Source: an uncultured Anaerolineae bacterium
GTDB taxonomy: Bacteria; Chloroflexota; Anaerolineae; Aggregatilineales; Phototrophicaceae
NCBI GenBank assembly: GCA_937922795.1
Contig: CALAJK010000048.1
Location: 1-53,166, forward strand
Direction: 5' to 3'
DNA: 53,166 bases
The notes beneath the pieces were generated by a model that saw only the letters and a program-made list of their open reading frames with translations, was not told where the DNA came from and did no database searches. Of this stretch, positions 16,379-24,887 are shown piece after piece. How positions within the stretch are numbered: position 1 is the first letter of the stretch; every line of letters begins with the position of its first letter. Both the position numbers and the translations under genes were made by a program.

Positions 16379-16957
16379 CTAGATGCGCATCCGGAAACGG
16401 CTGTAGACGGCCGCCGCCGCCAGCGCGACGAACAGCAGCAGGCCGAGGTCGCTCAGCGCCGCGCCCAGCGCCGCCTCCAGCGGCAGCGCCGCTGGCCGGC
16501 CAGCCCGCTCGGCGATCTGGCTGAAGGCGACAGAGACCTGCGCCACCGCGCCGGCCAGCCCGCCCAGCGCCACGGCCGCCGCCGCGACCTGGCCGGAATA
16601 GCGCCCGCGCCGCCGGCTGACCGCCTGCAGCGCCAGCTCGCCCACCGCCCCGCCGAACGGCAGCGCCGCCACCAGCACCAGGATCAAAAACAGGTTGAGG
16701 GCGCTGACGATCGCCGCGCCCACGGCGCCCAGCCCGGCGCAGACGGCGGCGATGATCAGGTAGTCGAGCTGGTTGGCCGTGAAAAACTTGTCTTCCTGCT
16801 GGCGCACACATTCGCGGCAGCGATAGCCGACCGGCGTCAGCACGGCGCATTGGGCGCACATCAGCCGGCCGCAGCGGTTGCAGCGCAGGCTGGTCTCGCG
16901 GTCCGGGTGAACTGCGCAGAACGTCAGCTCTTCGTTCAGTGGGGCATCGGTCGTCAT
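16379..16957 (-). CDS. Zinc-ribbon (B-box-like) multi-TM protein
   Basis: A 192-aa protein. The N-terminal 50 residues hold C14-x2-H17, C26-x2-C29, C34-x2-C37 and C47-x2-C50, an arrangement that suits two cross-braced zinc sites, as in B-box-like fingers. After a charged segment come about four hydrophobic helices (about 64-185). Such a 'B-box zinc finger, then TM helices' layout is seen in uncharacterised bacterial proteins, often in Chloroflexota and Actinobacteria. It lies between nadK (48 bp upstream) and recN (9 bp downstream), so it is co-transcribed with both. I assign no function. The zinc end should face the cytoplasm. Confidence 0.8.
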   Translation of the reverse strand: MTTDAPLNEELTFCAVHPDRETSLRCNRCGRLMCAQCAVLTPVGYRCRECVRQQEDKFFTANQLDYLIIAAVCAGLGAVGAAIVSALNLFLILVLVAALPFGGAVGELALQAVSRRRGRYSGQVAAAAVALGGLAGAVAQVSVAFSQIAERAGRPAALPLEAALGAALSDLGLLLFVALAAAAVYSRFRMRI

Positions 16958-17005
16958 CGGTTCACCGTCGTCACGGTCAAAAGGCGCGGCGGCCTGCGGT
17001 CGGGT

Positions 17006-17887
17006 TCAAATCTGCCGGCGCTCAGGCATCGGCCGCACTGGGATGCGCGGCTCCAGCCGGTCGAGCAGCGACCGGTAGAAGTAGTTGCGCTCGCGCAGGC
17101 GGACGAAGCGGCTGATGTGCTGGCTGGCATGGACGCGCACCCGGTCGCCTGGGCGCACGCCGCTGACGCGCGCGCCGTCCAGCGTCATCACCATCTCGGT
17201 GCTGTTGTCTTCAGACGCGATCACCTCCACCGTCGCCCCCTCCGACAGCACGATCGGCCGGTCCATGCTCAGATGCGGCGCGACCGGCACGATCAGGATG
17301 TTGCGCAGCTCCGGCGGCAGGATCGGCCCGCCGCACGCCAGCGCGTAGGCCGTCGAGCCGGTAGCGGTGGCGATGATCAGCGCGTCGGCGTTGTAGGTGG
17401 TCGTCCAGTCCTTGTCAATGTACGTCTCTAGCCGGACGGTGCGCGCTTCGACGCCGCGCCCGATGACGATGTCGTTGAGCGCGTCGCCGCTGGCCAGCAG
17501 CGTATCGCCGCGAAACATCGAAGCGTGAATCATCATCCGTTCTTCGATCCAGTAGTTCCCGGCTAGGACGGCTTCCAGGTGAGACTGCCAGGCGTCAACG
17601 CTGCTGATCTCCGTCAAGAAACCGAGCTGCCCCATGTTGACCCCCAGCACCGGCACGCCAAACGGCGCGCAGACGCGGGCCGCCCGCAGCATGGCGCCGT
17701 CGCCGCCGATGGCGATGACCATCTCCGAACCCTGCGTATCTTTGTAGATCGCCCGGTCATCCCAGTGGGTGTAGACCCAGGTCACCAGCGCGTGGGCGCG
17801 CAGGAAATCCGCGATCTCCAGCGCGACCGGCGCCGTCTGTGGGCGCTGCGGGTGCGCCAGCACGCCTATCCGCGTCAATGCCGCCAT
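17006..17887 (-). CDS. nadK: NAD kinase
   Basis: A 293-aa cytoplasmic enzyme that phosphorylates NAD to NADP with ATP or polyphosphate. Family marks are GGDGAMLRAAR (61-71), GVNMGQLGFLTEI, LNDIVIGRG, and NADALIIATATGSTAYALACGGPI, matching the NE-x-D and TGSTAY motifs of bacterial PpnK. The ATG at 17887 follows GGAG by five bases. It is the first gene of the nadK / zinc-ribbon / recN / C-S lyase run. Upstream, 106 bp separate it from the P-type ATPase stop codon, enough for a promoter, although none stands out. Confidence 0.95.
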   Translation of the reverse strand: MAALTRIGVLAHPQRPQTAPVALEIADFLRAHALVTWVYTHWDDRAIYKDTQGSEMVIAIGGDGAMLRAARVCAPFGVPVLGVNMGQLGFLTEISSVDAWQSHLEAVLAGNYWIEERMMIHASMFRGDTLLASGDALNDIVIGRGVEARTVRLETYIDKDWTTTYNADALIIATATGSTAYALACGGPILPPELRNILIVPVAPHLSMDRPIVLSEGATVEVIASEDNSTEMVMTLDGARVSGVRPGDRVRVHASQHISRFVRLRERNYFYRSLLDRLEPRIPVRPMPERRQI

Positions 17888-17993
17888 AGCCGCTCCTCAG
17901 CCACCACCCGATTATTATAGACTATCGGCTGGCGCTGAGACCACACCTGCTGGCGACCTGTAGATTAGCACAAAATTTCGATCCGCGCTCGGC

Positions 17994-20390
17994 TCAAGGT
18001 TTGAGGAACAGCCATAGTTCCTGCAAAATGTTGGGGTAGCGCAGCAGGACTTCCAGCAGCACGGTCGTCAGCAGGAAGATGGACACGATCAATAACCAGA
18101 TGAGCGGCGTGGGCGGCACGAATACGAAGAACTCCGGCAGCAGGAAGGGCACGATCATGGTGAAGGCCGCCAGCGCCAGCCCCAGCAGCGTGATGCCCCA
18201 ATGCTCCAGCAGGCTGCGCGGGCGGTACAAGCTGATGCCCTGCAGATGCCAGAAGATGAGCGTGCCATACAGCCCAATGTACAGCGTGATGGCGCTGCGC
18301 GCTGCCGCCACATTTTCCCCCTCGTCGAGGAACACCGCTGCGTACAGCATGGCCAGGTTGATCGCGCCCAGCGTGCCCGCCGTCAGGACGTAATCCAGCA
18401 CGTCGCGGCGGAAAGTTTTCATGAAAGTGGGCCGGATGATCTGGAAGGCGATCAGCGTGGCCGGGATGTTGACCGTGCCGAAGGTGATCCAGCTAATTTG
18501 CACCGGGCTGATCGGGAACGGCAGCGTCATGAAACCGACGAAAAAGATCATCAAGATGCTGTAGAAATTCTTCGTCAGGAACAGCTTGGTCGTGCCGAAG
18601 ATGATCTGGGTGATGCGCGTCCCGGCCTCAAACGCCCGCGGCAGGGTGGACATGGCGTTGTTGAGCAGCACGATGTCGGCCACGTCTTTAGTGATCTGGG
18701 CGCCGTCGTTCATGGCGACGGCCATATGCGCCTCTTTGAGCGCCGGCACATCGTTCACGCCGTCGCCGACCATGGCCACATACGCGCCCTGCCGCTTGAG
18801 CGCGGCGATGATGCGCCGTTTGGTATCCGGCTCGACGCGCGCGAACAAGTTAGCCTCAACCACAGCGGTTTGCAGTTCGGCGTCCGACATGCGCTCCAGC
18901 TCATCGCCGGTGTACGCCCGCTGCGCCGCCAGCCCAGCCTGGTGGGCGATGGCCTTCACCGTATCCAGGTTGTCGCCGGAGACCACCTTGAGCTCGACGT
19001 TCAGGCGGCGGAAAGCGTCCAGCGTATCCCGGATGTCCGGCCGCACCTGGTCGCTGAGGACAACCAGCGCCAGCGGCTCGCGCGGGCCCAGATCGCCGTC
19101 GGCGGGCGCGCCGGCCAGGCGGGCGAAGGCCAGCACCCGCAGCCCTTCGGCGGCGAACTGGCGGGCGCGTTCGACCAGCTCCGGCGTGGCCTGCTCATCC
19201 AGCACCCGTTCAGGCGCGCCGAGCGCCAGCGTCTCGCCCTGGAAGACCACCGCGCCCCATTTGCGGCTGGAGTTGAACGGGATTTCGCGCACCTTGGCGC
19301 CGGGGCCGGCGCCGTTGGCGGATGGCGCATGCGCTTCGACGTAGTGGGCGACGGCGGCGGCGGTGCGGTTCCGGTAGCCCAGGTTGGCGAGATAGGCGCG
19401 CAGGCGGAGCGTCACATCTTCCGGCGAACTCCCGTTCAGCGGGATGATCTGCTGGACGGCCAACTGGTTGCGCGTCAGCGTGCCGGTCTTGTCGAAACAC
19501 AACACCGTGACGTTGGCCATCGACTCGACGGCATTGACGCGCTGTACCAGGGTTTGAAAGCGGCTGATGCTGATGGCCCCCAGCGTCAGCGATAGGGTGG
19601 CGGTCAGCACCAACCCCTGCGGCACCACGCTGCTGACGAACACCACCTCATTGCGCACGATCTCTAGCAGGCTCAGGCCTCCCCGGTAGCCGGATAGGAA
19701 GATCATCGGCACGATGATCATCATCAGCACCACCATCAGCTCGACCAGGGCGGAGATGCGGCGCTGGGTGGGCGTGCGGACGTTGCGGTAGCGTTTGGCG
19801 ACCGAGGACAGGCGGTTGATCGTGCTGTCTTTGCCGACGCGGGTGGCGACCATCAAGCCTGTGCCGGCAGTGATGAACGAGCCGGAGTAGACATCGTCGC
19901 CGGCCGCTTTGAACACTGCGTCCGACTCGCCGGTGAGCTGCGACTCGTCCACCTCCAGCGAGTCGCTGACCAGCAGTTTGCCGTCCACCACCAGCCGGTC
20001 GCCCGGCTCCAGCGGCAGCACATCGTCCTTGACGATCTGGCGCAGCGGGATGCTGACGAGCTGGCCATCGCGCCACACGCGCACATCGCTGATCGCCAGC
20101 GCTGCCAGCCGGTCGAGCTTGTGCTTGGCGTGAATCTCCTGGATCATGCCCAGAATCGTGTTGGTGAAGACGCTGAAGCCGGCGAACAGGGCGGTGGCGT
20201 AGTCCTCAAACAGGATGACGATGAACAACAGCGTCCACAAGACGATATTGAACAGGTTGAAGACGTTGTCCCGGACGATATGCCAGTAGGTGCGCCCCAC
20301 CCGCGCGCGGAAATCGTTGCTTTCGCCGCGCCGGATGCGTTCGGCCACCTGGGCGGCGGTCAAGCCGGGGTGAGAAGGCGGAGATGACAA
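17994..20390 (-). CDS. P-type cation ATPase, CtpE-like
   Basis: A 798-aa E1-E2 ATPase. TGES (153-156) is the dephosphorylation loop, D300 in CFDKTGTLT is the phosphorylated aspartate, and MVGDGVNDVPALK is the hinge. TM4 carries VVPQGLVL, where related calcium pumps have PEGL. The short N-terminus without CxxC metal-binding repeats excludes copper or zinc types. Overall motifs resemble the CtpE group, which moves Ca2+ in Mycobacterium, but the ion is not proven. A TTG at 20390 with AGGAG nine bases upstream is my preferred start; a TTG at 20408 is possible. The gene is divergent from the L,D-transpeptidase gene, with 225 bp between starts. Confidence 0.85.
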   Translation of the reverse strand: MSSPPSHPGLTAAQVAERIRRGESNDFRARVGRTYWHIVRDNVFNLFNIVLWTLLFIVILFEDYATALFAGFSVFTNTILGMIQEIHAKHKLDRLAALAISDVRVWRDGQLVSIPLRQIVKDDVLPLEPGDRLVVDGKLLVSDSLEVDESQLTGESDAVFKAAGDDVYSGSFITAGTGLMVATRVGKDSTINRLSSVAKRYRNVRTPTQRRISALVELMVVLMMIIVPMIFLSGYRGGLSLLEIVRNEVVFVSSVVPQGLVLTATLSLTLGAISISRFQTLVQRVNAVESMANVTVLCFDKTGTLTRNQLAVQQIIPLNGSSPEDVTLRLRAYLANLGYRNRTAAAVAHYVEAHAPSANGAGPGAKVREIPFNSSRKWGAVVFQGETLALGAPERVLDEQATPELVERARQFAAEGLRVLAFARLAGAPADGDLGPREPLALVVLSDQVRPDIRDTLDAFRRLNVELKVVSGDNLDTVKAIAHQAGLAAQRAYTGDELERMSDAELQTAVVEANLFARVEPDTKRRIIAALKRQGAYVAMVGDGVNDVPALKEAHMAVAMNDGAQITKDVADIVLLNNAMSTLPRAFEAGTRITQIIFGTTKLFLTKNFYSILMIFFVGFMTLPFPISPVQISWITFGTVNIPATLIAFQIIRPTFMKTFRRDVLDYVLTAGTLGAINLAMLYAAVFLDEGENVAAARSAITLYIGLYGTLIFWHLQGISLYRPRSLLEHWGITLLGLALAAFTMIVPFLLPEFFVFVPPTPLIWLLIVSIFLLTTVLLEVLLRYPNILQELWLFLKP

Positions 20391-20615
20391 CCGTGCTCGC
20401 TCCTGCAAAGATCATCGCTGAGGCGGGCTGGAGACGGCCTGCGCCCCTGAATAACTATAGCGCAGCCTGGCACAAACAGCGATAGCGAAAGGGCGGATTC
20501 CGACGAAGGACAGGGCCCCGCCCTCAGAGGCACAGCCGCCGCCGCTTGTGGTAGGATAGAATACAAGCTGATCGTTCATCACGATTGAGGTTGGGGATCA
20601 AGGGTTTTGGTTCCT

Positions 20616-22337
20616 ATGGATATCTACGAGCCGCGACACAAACGCAAAAGCCGGGTGCGCGAGCGCCAGATGGCGCGCCAGAGCCGCCGTCATGTCGTCG
20701 GCGCGGCGGCGCAGCGGGCACGGGGCTGGACGGCGAACCTGCCCGCGGTTGAGCTGCCGGTCACGCGGCGCGTGGGGCTGGCGCTGCGCGATCTGTTATG
20801 GCATCTCTCCCATTCTCCTCAGGTCTTGCTGGCGCTGGTCGCCCTGGCCGCCGCCGTGATCGGCATTTACGCTATCACCCATGTCAGCCAGGGGCGCATC
20901 TTCCCGAACGTCTGGGCACTGGGCGTGAACATCGGCGATCTGACCGTTCCCGAAGCTCAGGCGGCGCTGCTGGACGCCTGGAACAACCGCATCCAGATCG
21001 CCCTGGTGGACGGCGACCGCGCCTGGAGCGCCCGCCCGGCCCAGCTAGGGATGCGGCTGGACGCGCTCAAGGTGGCCGAGTCGGCGCGCGGTGTGGGCAT
21101 GGCCGGCATCCCGATGGGCTACAGCGTGCCGCCGGTCGTCAGCGTGGACTACACCACCGCCCAAAACTTCTTCCTCGACCTGACGGCGCGGACGGATGTG
21201 CCGCCCTTCAATGCCGGCTACGAATGGCGCGGCGGTGAACTGGTGGGCGTGCCGGGGCGCGATGGCCGGATGCTGGACGTGCCGCAGATGATGACCTACT
21301 TGACCGACAACGCGGCAACCATCCTCCAGTTCGGGCGGATGGAACTGCTGATGACGCCGCTGCCGCCGCAAGCCCCTGATCCAGAGCCGTACCTGAAGCA
21401 GGCGCGGGCGCTGTTCAGCCGCCCGTTTCAGATCACCGGCTATGACCCGTTCACCAACGAGATGTACGCCTGGTCAACCAGCCCCGAAGTGTTCGCGTCG
21501 TGGCTGGAGGTCACGCCCAGCGGGCTGGGGCTGCGCAACGACACGTTCAGCGCGTTCGTCGCGGCGCAAACCCGGTCGCTCAACCCTGATGCCGAGCGGC
21601 GCTACCTGGACCCGCTGGAGACCAAGGCCAAAGTGACCGCGGCCATCCAAAGCGGCGCCAACTCGGTGATGCTGCGCGTGCGCTACCGGCCTTCGACCTA
21701 CCAGGTGGTGCGGGGCGATACTGGCTTCCGCATCGCGCGCAAAGTTGGCCTGCCGTATTACCTGATCGAGAAGGCCAATGAGGGGCGCGATATGGGCAAG
21801 CTGTCCATCGGCGATGTGATCAACATCCCGTCGCTGGACGCCACCGTGCCGCTCGACCCAGTGCCCAACAAGCGCATCGTGGTCAATCTGGACACCCAGT
21901 CGCTGGTGGCGTTCCAGGACGGTCAGCCGGTGTTCAACTGGCGCATTTCTTCGGGAATGCGCGACTACCCCACCTCGCCCGGCATCTTCCAAATCCTGAG
22001 CCATAACGAGATCGCGCTCGGCAGCAGCTTCACCCTGTGCGGCAGCACCGGCTGCGGCCAGTGGGAGATGTACTGGTTCATGGGCATGTATGAAGTCATG
22101 CCGGGGCTGATGAACGGCTTCCACGGGGCGGTACTGCTGCCCAACGGGGCTTACTTGGGCGGCGGCAACGTTGGCACGCCTTACACCTTCGGCTGCGTCA
22201 TGTCGCAGAACGACAACGCCAAACTGCTGTATGACTGGGCCGAACTGGGGACGATCGTGGAAGTGATCTCCAGCGAGTACGCGCCCAAGAGCGACCTGGG
22301 ACTGCTGGCGCAGCAGATGACGGCGTCGAATGTTTGA
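20616..22337 (+). CDS. L,D-transpeptidase with peptidoglycan-binding and LysM domains
   Basis: A 573-aa peptidoglycan cross-linking enzyme with a basic cytoplasmic N-terminus, a TM anchor at about 70-95, a PG_binding_4-like region (RIFPNVWALGVNIGDLTVPE ...), a LysM-like segment (YQVVRGDTGFRIARKVGLP) and a C-terminal YkuD domain starting at KRIVVNLDTQSLVAF. Catalytic residues are H503 (FHGAVLL) and C527. The usual S-H-G-C-V-R core reads TFGCVMS here, so the His before Gly and the following Arg are replaced. Cross-linking in the wall is the likely role. The ATG at 20616 is chosen; TTG at 20607 is possible. A TAGAAT box at 20557-20562 may be its -10. Confidence 0.87.
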   Translation: MDIYEPRHKRKSRVRERQMARQSRRHVVGAAAQRARGWTANLPAVELPVTRRVGLALRDLLWHLSHSPQVLLALVALAAAVIGIYAITHVSQGRIFPNVWALGVNIGDLTVPEAQAALLDAWNNRIQIALVDGDRAWSARPAQLGMRLDALKVAESARGVGMAGIPMGYSVPPVVSVDYTTAQNFFLDLTARTDVPPFNAGYEWRGGELVGVPGRDGRMLDVPQMMTYLTDNAATILQFGRMELLMTPLPPQAPDPEPYLKQARALFSRPFQITGYDPFTNEMYAWSTSPEVFASWLEVTPSGLGLRNDTFSAFVAAQTRSLNPDAERRYLDPLETKAKVTAAIQSGANSVMLRVRYRPSTYQVVRGDTGFRIARKVGLPYYLIEKANEGRDMGKLSIGDVINIPSLDATVPLDPVPNKRIVVNLDTQSLVAFQDGQPVFNWRISSGMRDYPTSPGIFQILSHNEIALGSSFTLCGSTGCGQWEMYWFMGMYEVMPGLMNGFHGAVLLPNGAYLGGGNVGTPYTFGCVMSQNDNAKLLYDWAELGTIVEVISSEYAPKSDLGLLAQQMTASNV

Positions 22338-22666
22338 GGCCGGCGCGTGTCGACCGGACGACGCGCCGCCGATACGATCCGGACGGTCGGGCGGCCTCTG
22401 AGATCGCGCCGATCTGCCCGACCGGCTGGCCTTCATTTGTGCAAGGTGTACGAATTTTCCGCTGACGTGCTCGGCCATTTCTCATCTAATAGTATAAAAG
22501 CTCTCAATTCATTTTGAGCTATCTCAAGGCTTCGATCAGTTTTATCTGGACATCATCAATTGTTAATGAAATGTTCACATTTGCGGCCGTAATTGTCCGG
22601 AACCGAACTAGCGATAATGAAATTTGTCACAATCAGATGACGAACTCTAGACGCTTCGCCACTGAT
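22338..22666. other. AT-rich intergenic region between the transpeptidase and the RNA/S9 peptidase unit
   Basis: No protein-coding gene is convincing here on either strand. The base composition shifts from GC-rich to AT-rich after about 22430. Near 22497-22520 there is an imperfect hairpin, AGCTCTCAA ... TTGAGCT, without a U-tract. The palindrome at 22569-22582 and the promoter from 22667 are listed separately. Confidence 0.5.
22569..22582. promoter_or_regulatory. Operator-like palindrome upstream of the RNA promoter
   Basis: AAATGTTCACATTT has perfect six-base arms (AAATGT/ACATTT) around TC. It lies about 90 bp upstream of the promoter at 22667-22694, a plausible activator distance. It does not match the CRP consensus spacing. 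The binding protein is unknown. Confidence 0.35.
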
Positions 22667-22694
22667 TGACTTACGCTCTGAAACTCCGTACAAT
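22667..22694 (+). promoter_or_regulatory. Strong sigma-70 promoter driving the 22.7-kb RNA and S9 peptidase
   Basis: TTGACT (22667-22672) and TACAAT (22689-22694) are separated by 16 bp, 10 of 12 bases matching consensus. Transcription should start near 22701, just before the structured RNA. Confidence 0.75.
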
Positions 22695-22700
22695 GCGAGT

Positions 22701-22807
22701 ATAGAAAACTTAAGTGCGGTGTGGAGCCCACAAATAAGCCTTATTAAATTAAATTTTAACTCCACACCCCGCGCATTAACGCCCCGACTGCCGGGGCGTT
22801 CACTTTT
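22701..22807 (+). ncRNA. Candidate structured small RNA or attenuator leader, two hairpins
   Basis: From the predicted transcription start, the RNA forms a first hairpin. The 5' arm is GTGCGGTGTGGAG (22714-22726) and the 3' arm CTCCACACCCCGCGC (22760-22774). They pair as nine base pairs, a CC bulge and four more pairs. The 33-base AU-rich loop holds a small inner hairpin, AATAA-GCC-TTATT (22733-22745). A perfect nine-base-pair GC hairpin (22778-22800) and CACUUUUG follow, resembling an intrinsic terminator. The S9 peptidase ribosome site begins ten bases later. It could be a stand-alone sRNA of about 105 bases, or a leader that controls the peptidase by termination. I recognise no Rfam family. 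Confidence 0.6.
22778..22800 (+). terminator. Intrinsic terminator or attenuator before the S9 peptidase gene
   Basis: Stem AACGCCCCG / CGGGGCGTT (nine perfect pairs) with loop ACTGC, followed by CACTTTTG. The U-tract is short (four T). It sits 28 bp upstream of the ATG at 22829, which is unusual for a terminator of the preceding gene and suits attenuation or an sRNA end. Confidence 0.65.
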
Positions 22808-22828
22808 GTGTATCCCGGAGATGAGCGA

Positions 22829-24796
22829 ATGCCGCAGCTTCGACGCCCCTACGGCACGTGGAGCAGTCCGCTGTCGCCGACGGCGCTGGCCGGGGCGCTG
22901 CGCCTGAACGATGTGCAGTGGGACAGCGACGGCCAAACGCTGGTCTGGCATGAAGGCCGCGGGGCGCGGGGTGCGCTGGTGGCCCAAACTGGCGACGACG
23001 CCCCGCGCGACCTGACCGGCCCAGACCTCTCGGTGCGGGCACTGGTCGGCTACGGCGGCGGCGATTTCACCGTGGCCGGCGGGCAGGTGGTGTTCGCCGG
23101 GCCAGGCGGTCGGCTGTACCGGCAGGCGCTGGCCGGCGGCCAGGCGCGCGCCATCACGCCAGCGTTCGGCGAGGCCGCCGCGCCGCGCCTCTCGCCTGAC
23201 GGCCGCTGGGTGGCTTACGTGCACACCTACGAGCATGACGATGTGATCGCAGTGGTGGACGCCGACGGTGCTGACTGGCCGGTCAAGCTGGCCAGCGGAA
23301 CGGACTTCGTGATGCAGCCCGCCTGGCATCCTCAGGGGACGCACCTGGCATTCGTGGCCTGGAACCACCCGAACATGCCCTGGGACGGCACCGAGCTGCG
23401 GCTGGCGGCGCTGGATTACGCGGACGACCGGCCGCCGCGCGCCGCCTCGATCGAGACGGTCGCCGGGGGCGAGCGCGTCGCCATCTTTCAGCCGGAGTTT
23501 TCGCCCGATGGCCGCTATCTGGCATACGTGAGCGACGCCGACGGCTGGAACCGCCTATACCTGCTCGACCTGCAGACCCGCGCCGTCGCGCTGCTGACGC
23601 CCGACGCCGCCGACCACGGCGCGCCCGCCTGGGTGCAGGGGCTGCGCACCTTCGGCTGGAGCGGCGACGGCCGGCATATTTACTACATCCGGCACGAACG
23701 CGGATTTTGCAGTCTATGGCGCTGCGATATGCCCGGCCGCCGGTCGGAGCGCATCGCCGCCCTGGATGACTACACCGCCCTGGAACAGGTGGCGGTCGCG
23801 CCGCAGGGCGCGCGCGTGGCGGTCATTGCCTCGTCCGCCCGCCAGCCGGCGCGCGTCGTGAGCCTCGATCTGGGCGAGCCCGGCCACCCGCCAGCCATCA
23901 ATCTGCCGACCGCCCCCGGCGAACCGCCCAGCATCCAGGTGCTGGTGAGCCGGCCGGCGCTCCGCATCCACCGCCGCGCCGACACGGAAAACACGCCGCC
24001 GGCCGAGCTGGCTCCCGTCGAGGCGATCACCTGGCCCGGACATGACGGCGAAGACGTGCACGGGCTGTACTACGCGCCTTTCAACCCGCAGTTCACGGGG
24101 ACGGGCGCGCCGCCGCTGGTGGTGCTGGTGCACGGCGGCCCGACCTCGCAGGAGCAGGCCGGCTACCGGCCGGCGGCCCAGTTTTTCGCCACGCGGGGCT
24201 ACGCCGTGCTGCTAGTCAACTACCGGGGCAGCACCGGCTACGGCCGCGCCTACATGAACAAGCTGCGCGGCAACTGGGGCATCTATGACGTGGAGGACAG
24301 CGCGACCGGCGCGGCCTACCTGGCATCGCAGGGGCTGGCCGACCCCAGCCGATTCGTCATCATGGGCGGCAGCGCCGGCGGCTTCACCGTGCTCCAGTCG
24401 CTGGTGGTCAAGCCGGGCTTCTACCGCGCCGGCATTTGCAGCTTCGGCGTCAGCAACCAGTTCGCGCTGGCCTCCGACACGCATAAGTTCGAGGAGCGCT
24501 ACCTGGACTCGATGCTGGGGCCGCTGCCCGAAGCGGCGGCGATCTACCGCGAGCGGTCGCCGCTGTTTCATGCGGAGCGCATCGTTGACCCGCTGGCCGT
24601 GTTCCAGGGCGAGGACGACAAGGTCGTGCCGCGGGACCAGTCGGACTCGATCGTCGCTTCGCTGAAGGCGCGGGGCGTGCCGCACATCTACCACGTGTAT
24701 GCCGGCGAGGGACACGGCTGGCGCAAGCCGGAGACGATCGAGCATTTCTACAACGCGATCTTGGGCTTCCTCAAGCAGTACGTGCTGTACGCCTGA
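22829..24796 (+). CDS. S9-family prolyl-oligopeptidase-type serine peptidase
   Basis: A 655-aa protein with no clear signal peptide, so probably cytoplasmic. The ATG at 22829 follows GGAG by eight bases; a GTG at 22808 is less likely. The N-terminal part (about 30-380) is a beta-propeller with PD40 repeats (APRLSPDGRWVAYV, PEFSPDGRYLAYVSDADG). The C-terminal alpha/beta-hydrolase has HGGP as oxyanion region, S515 (GGSAGG), D597 (GEDDKVV) and H629 (GEGHGW). It should cleave or de-block short peptides, like acylaminoacyl peptidases and dipeptidyl peptidase IV. Its transcript probably carries the structured leader upstream. Confidence 0.9.
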   Translation: MPQLRRPYGTWSSPLSPTALAGALRLNDVQWDSDGQTLVWHEGRGARGALVAQTGDDAPRDLTGPDLSVRALVGYGGGDFTVAGGQVVFAGPGGRLYRQALAGGQARAITPAFGEAAAPRLSPDGRWVAYVHTYEHDDVIAVVDADGADWPVKLASGTDFVMQPAWHPQGTHLAFVAWNHPNMPWDGTELRLAALDYADDRPPRAASIETVAGGERVAIFQPEFSPDGRYLAYVSDADGWNRLYLLDLQTRAVALLTPDAADHGAPAWVQGLRTFGWSGDGRHIYYIRHERGFCSLWRCDMPGRRSERIAALDDYTALEQVAVAPQGARVAVIASSARQPARVVSLDLGEPGHPPAINLPTAPGEPPSIQVLVSRPALRIHRRADTENTPPAELAPVEAITWPGHDGEDVHGLYYAPFNPQFTGTGAPPLVVLVHGGPTSQEQAGYRPAAQFFATRGYAVLLVNYRGSTGYGRAYMNKLRGNWGIYDVEDSATGAAYLASQGLADPSRFVIMGGSAGGFTVLQSLVVKPGFYRAGICSFGVSNQFALASDTHKFEERYLDSMLGPLPEAAAIYRERSPLFHAERIVDPLAVFQGEDDKVVPRDQSDSIVASLKARGVPHIYHVYAGEGHGWRKPETIEHFYNAILGFLKQYVLYA

Positions 24797-24835
24797 GATC
24801 GCTGCCGGTCGTTTCACCTGACGGCGGTCAACGAA

Positions 24836-24860
24836 CGAGGCCGGGGGTGACCCGGCCTCG
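24836..24860. terminator. Bidirectional hairpin between convergent genes
   Basis: CGAGGCCGGG and CCCGGCCTCG form a perfect ten-base-pair stem around loop GGTGA, between the S9 peptidase and the fasciclin gene. There is no real U-tract; on the minus strand TTCGTT follows. It probably ends transcription from both sides. Confidence 0.6.
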
Positions 24861-24887
24861 CGCCTATCGTGATTACTCGAGACGAGC

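Noticed and set aside
14621-17431. A 936-codon open frame on the plus strand
   Set aside because: It is antisense to recN, the zinc-ribbon gene and nadK, which all carry clear motifs. Its product is low-complexity (Arg/Gln/Ala/His) without domains. Long shadow frames are common at this GC content.
22556-23368. A 270-codon minus-strand frame across the RNA locus and S9 peptidase start
   Set aside because: It has no ribosome site or recognisable motif and runs antisense to the beta-propeller part of the peptidase.
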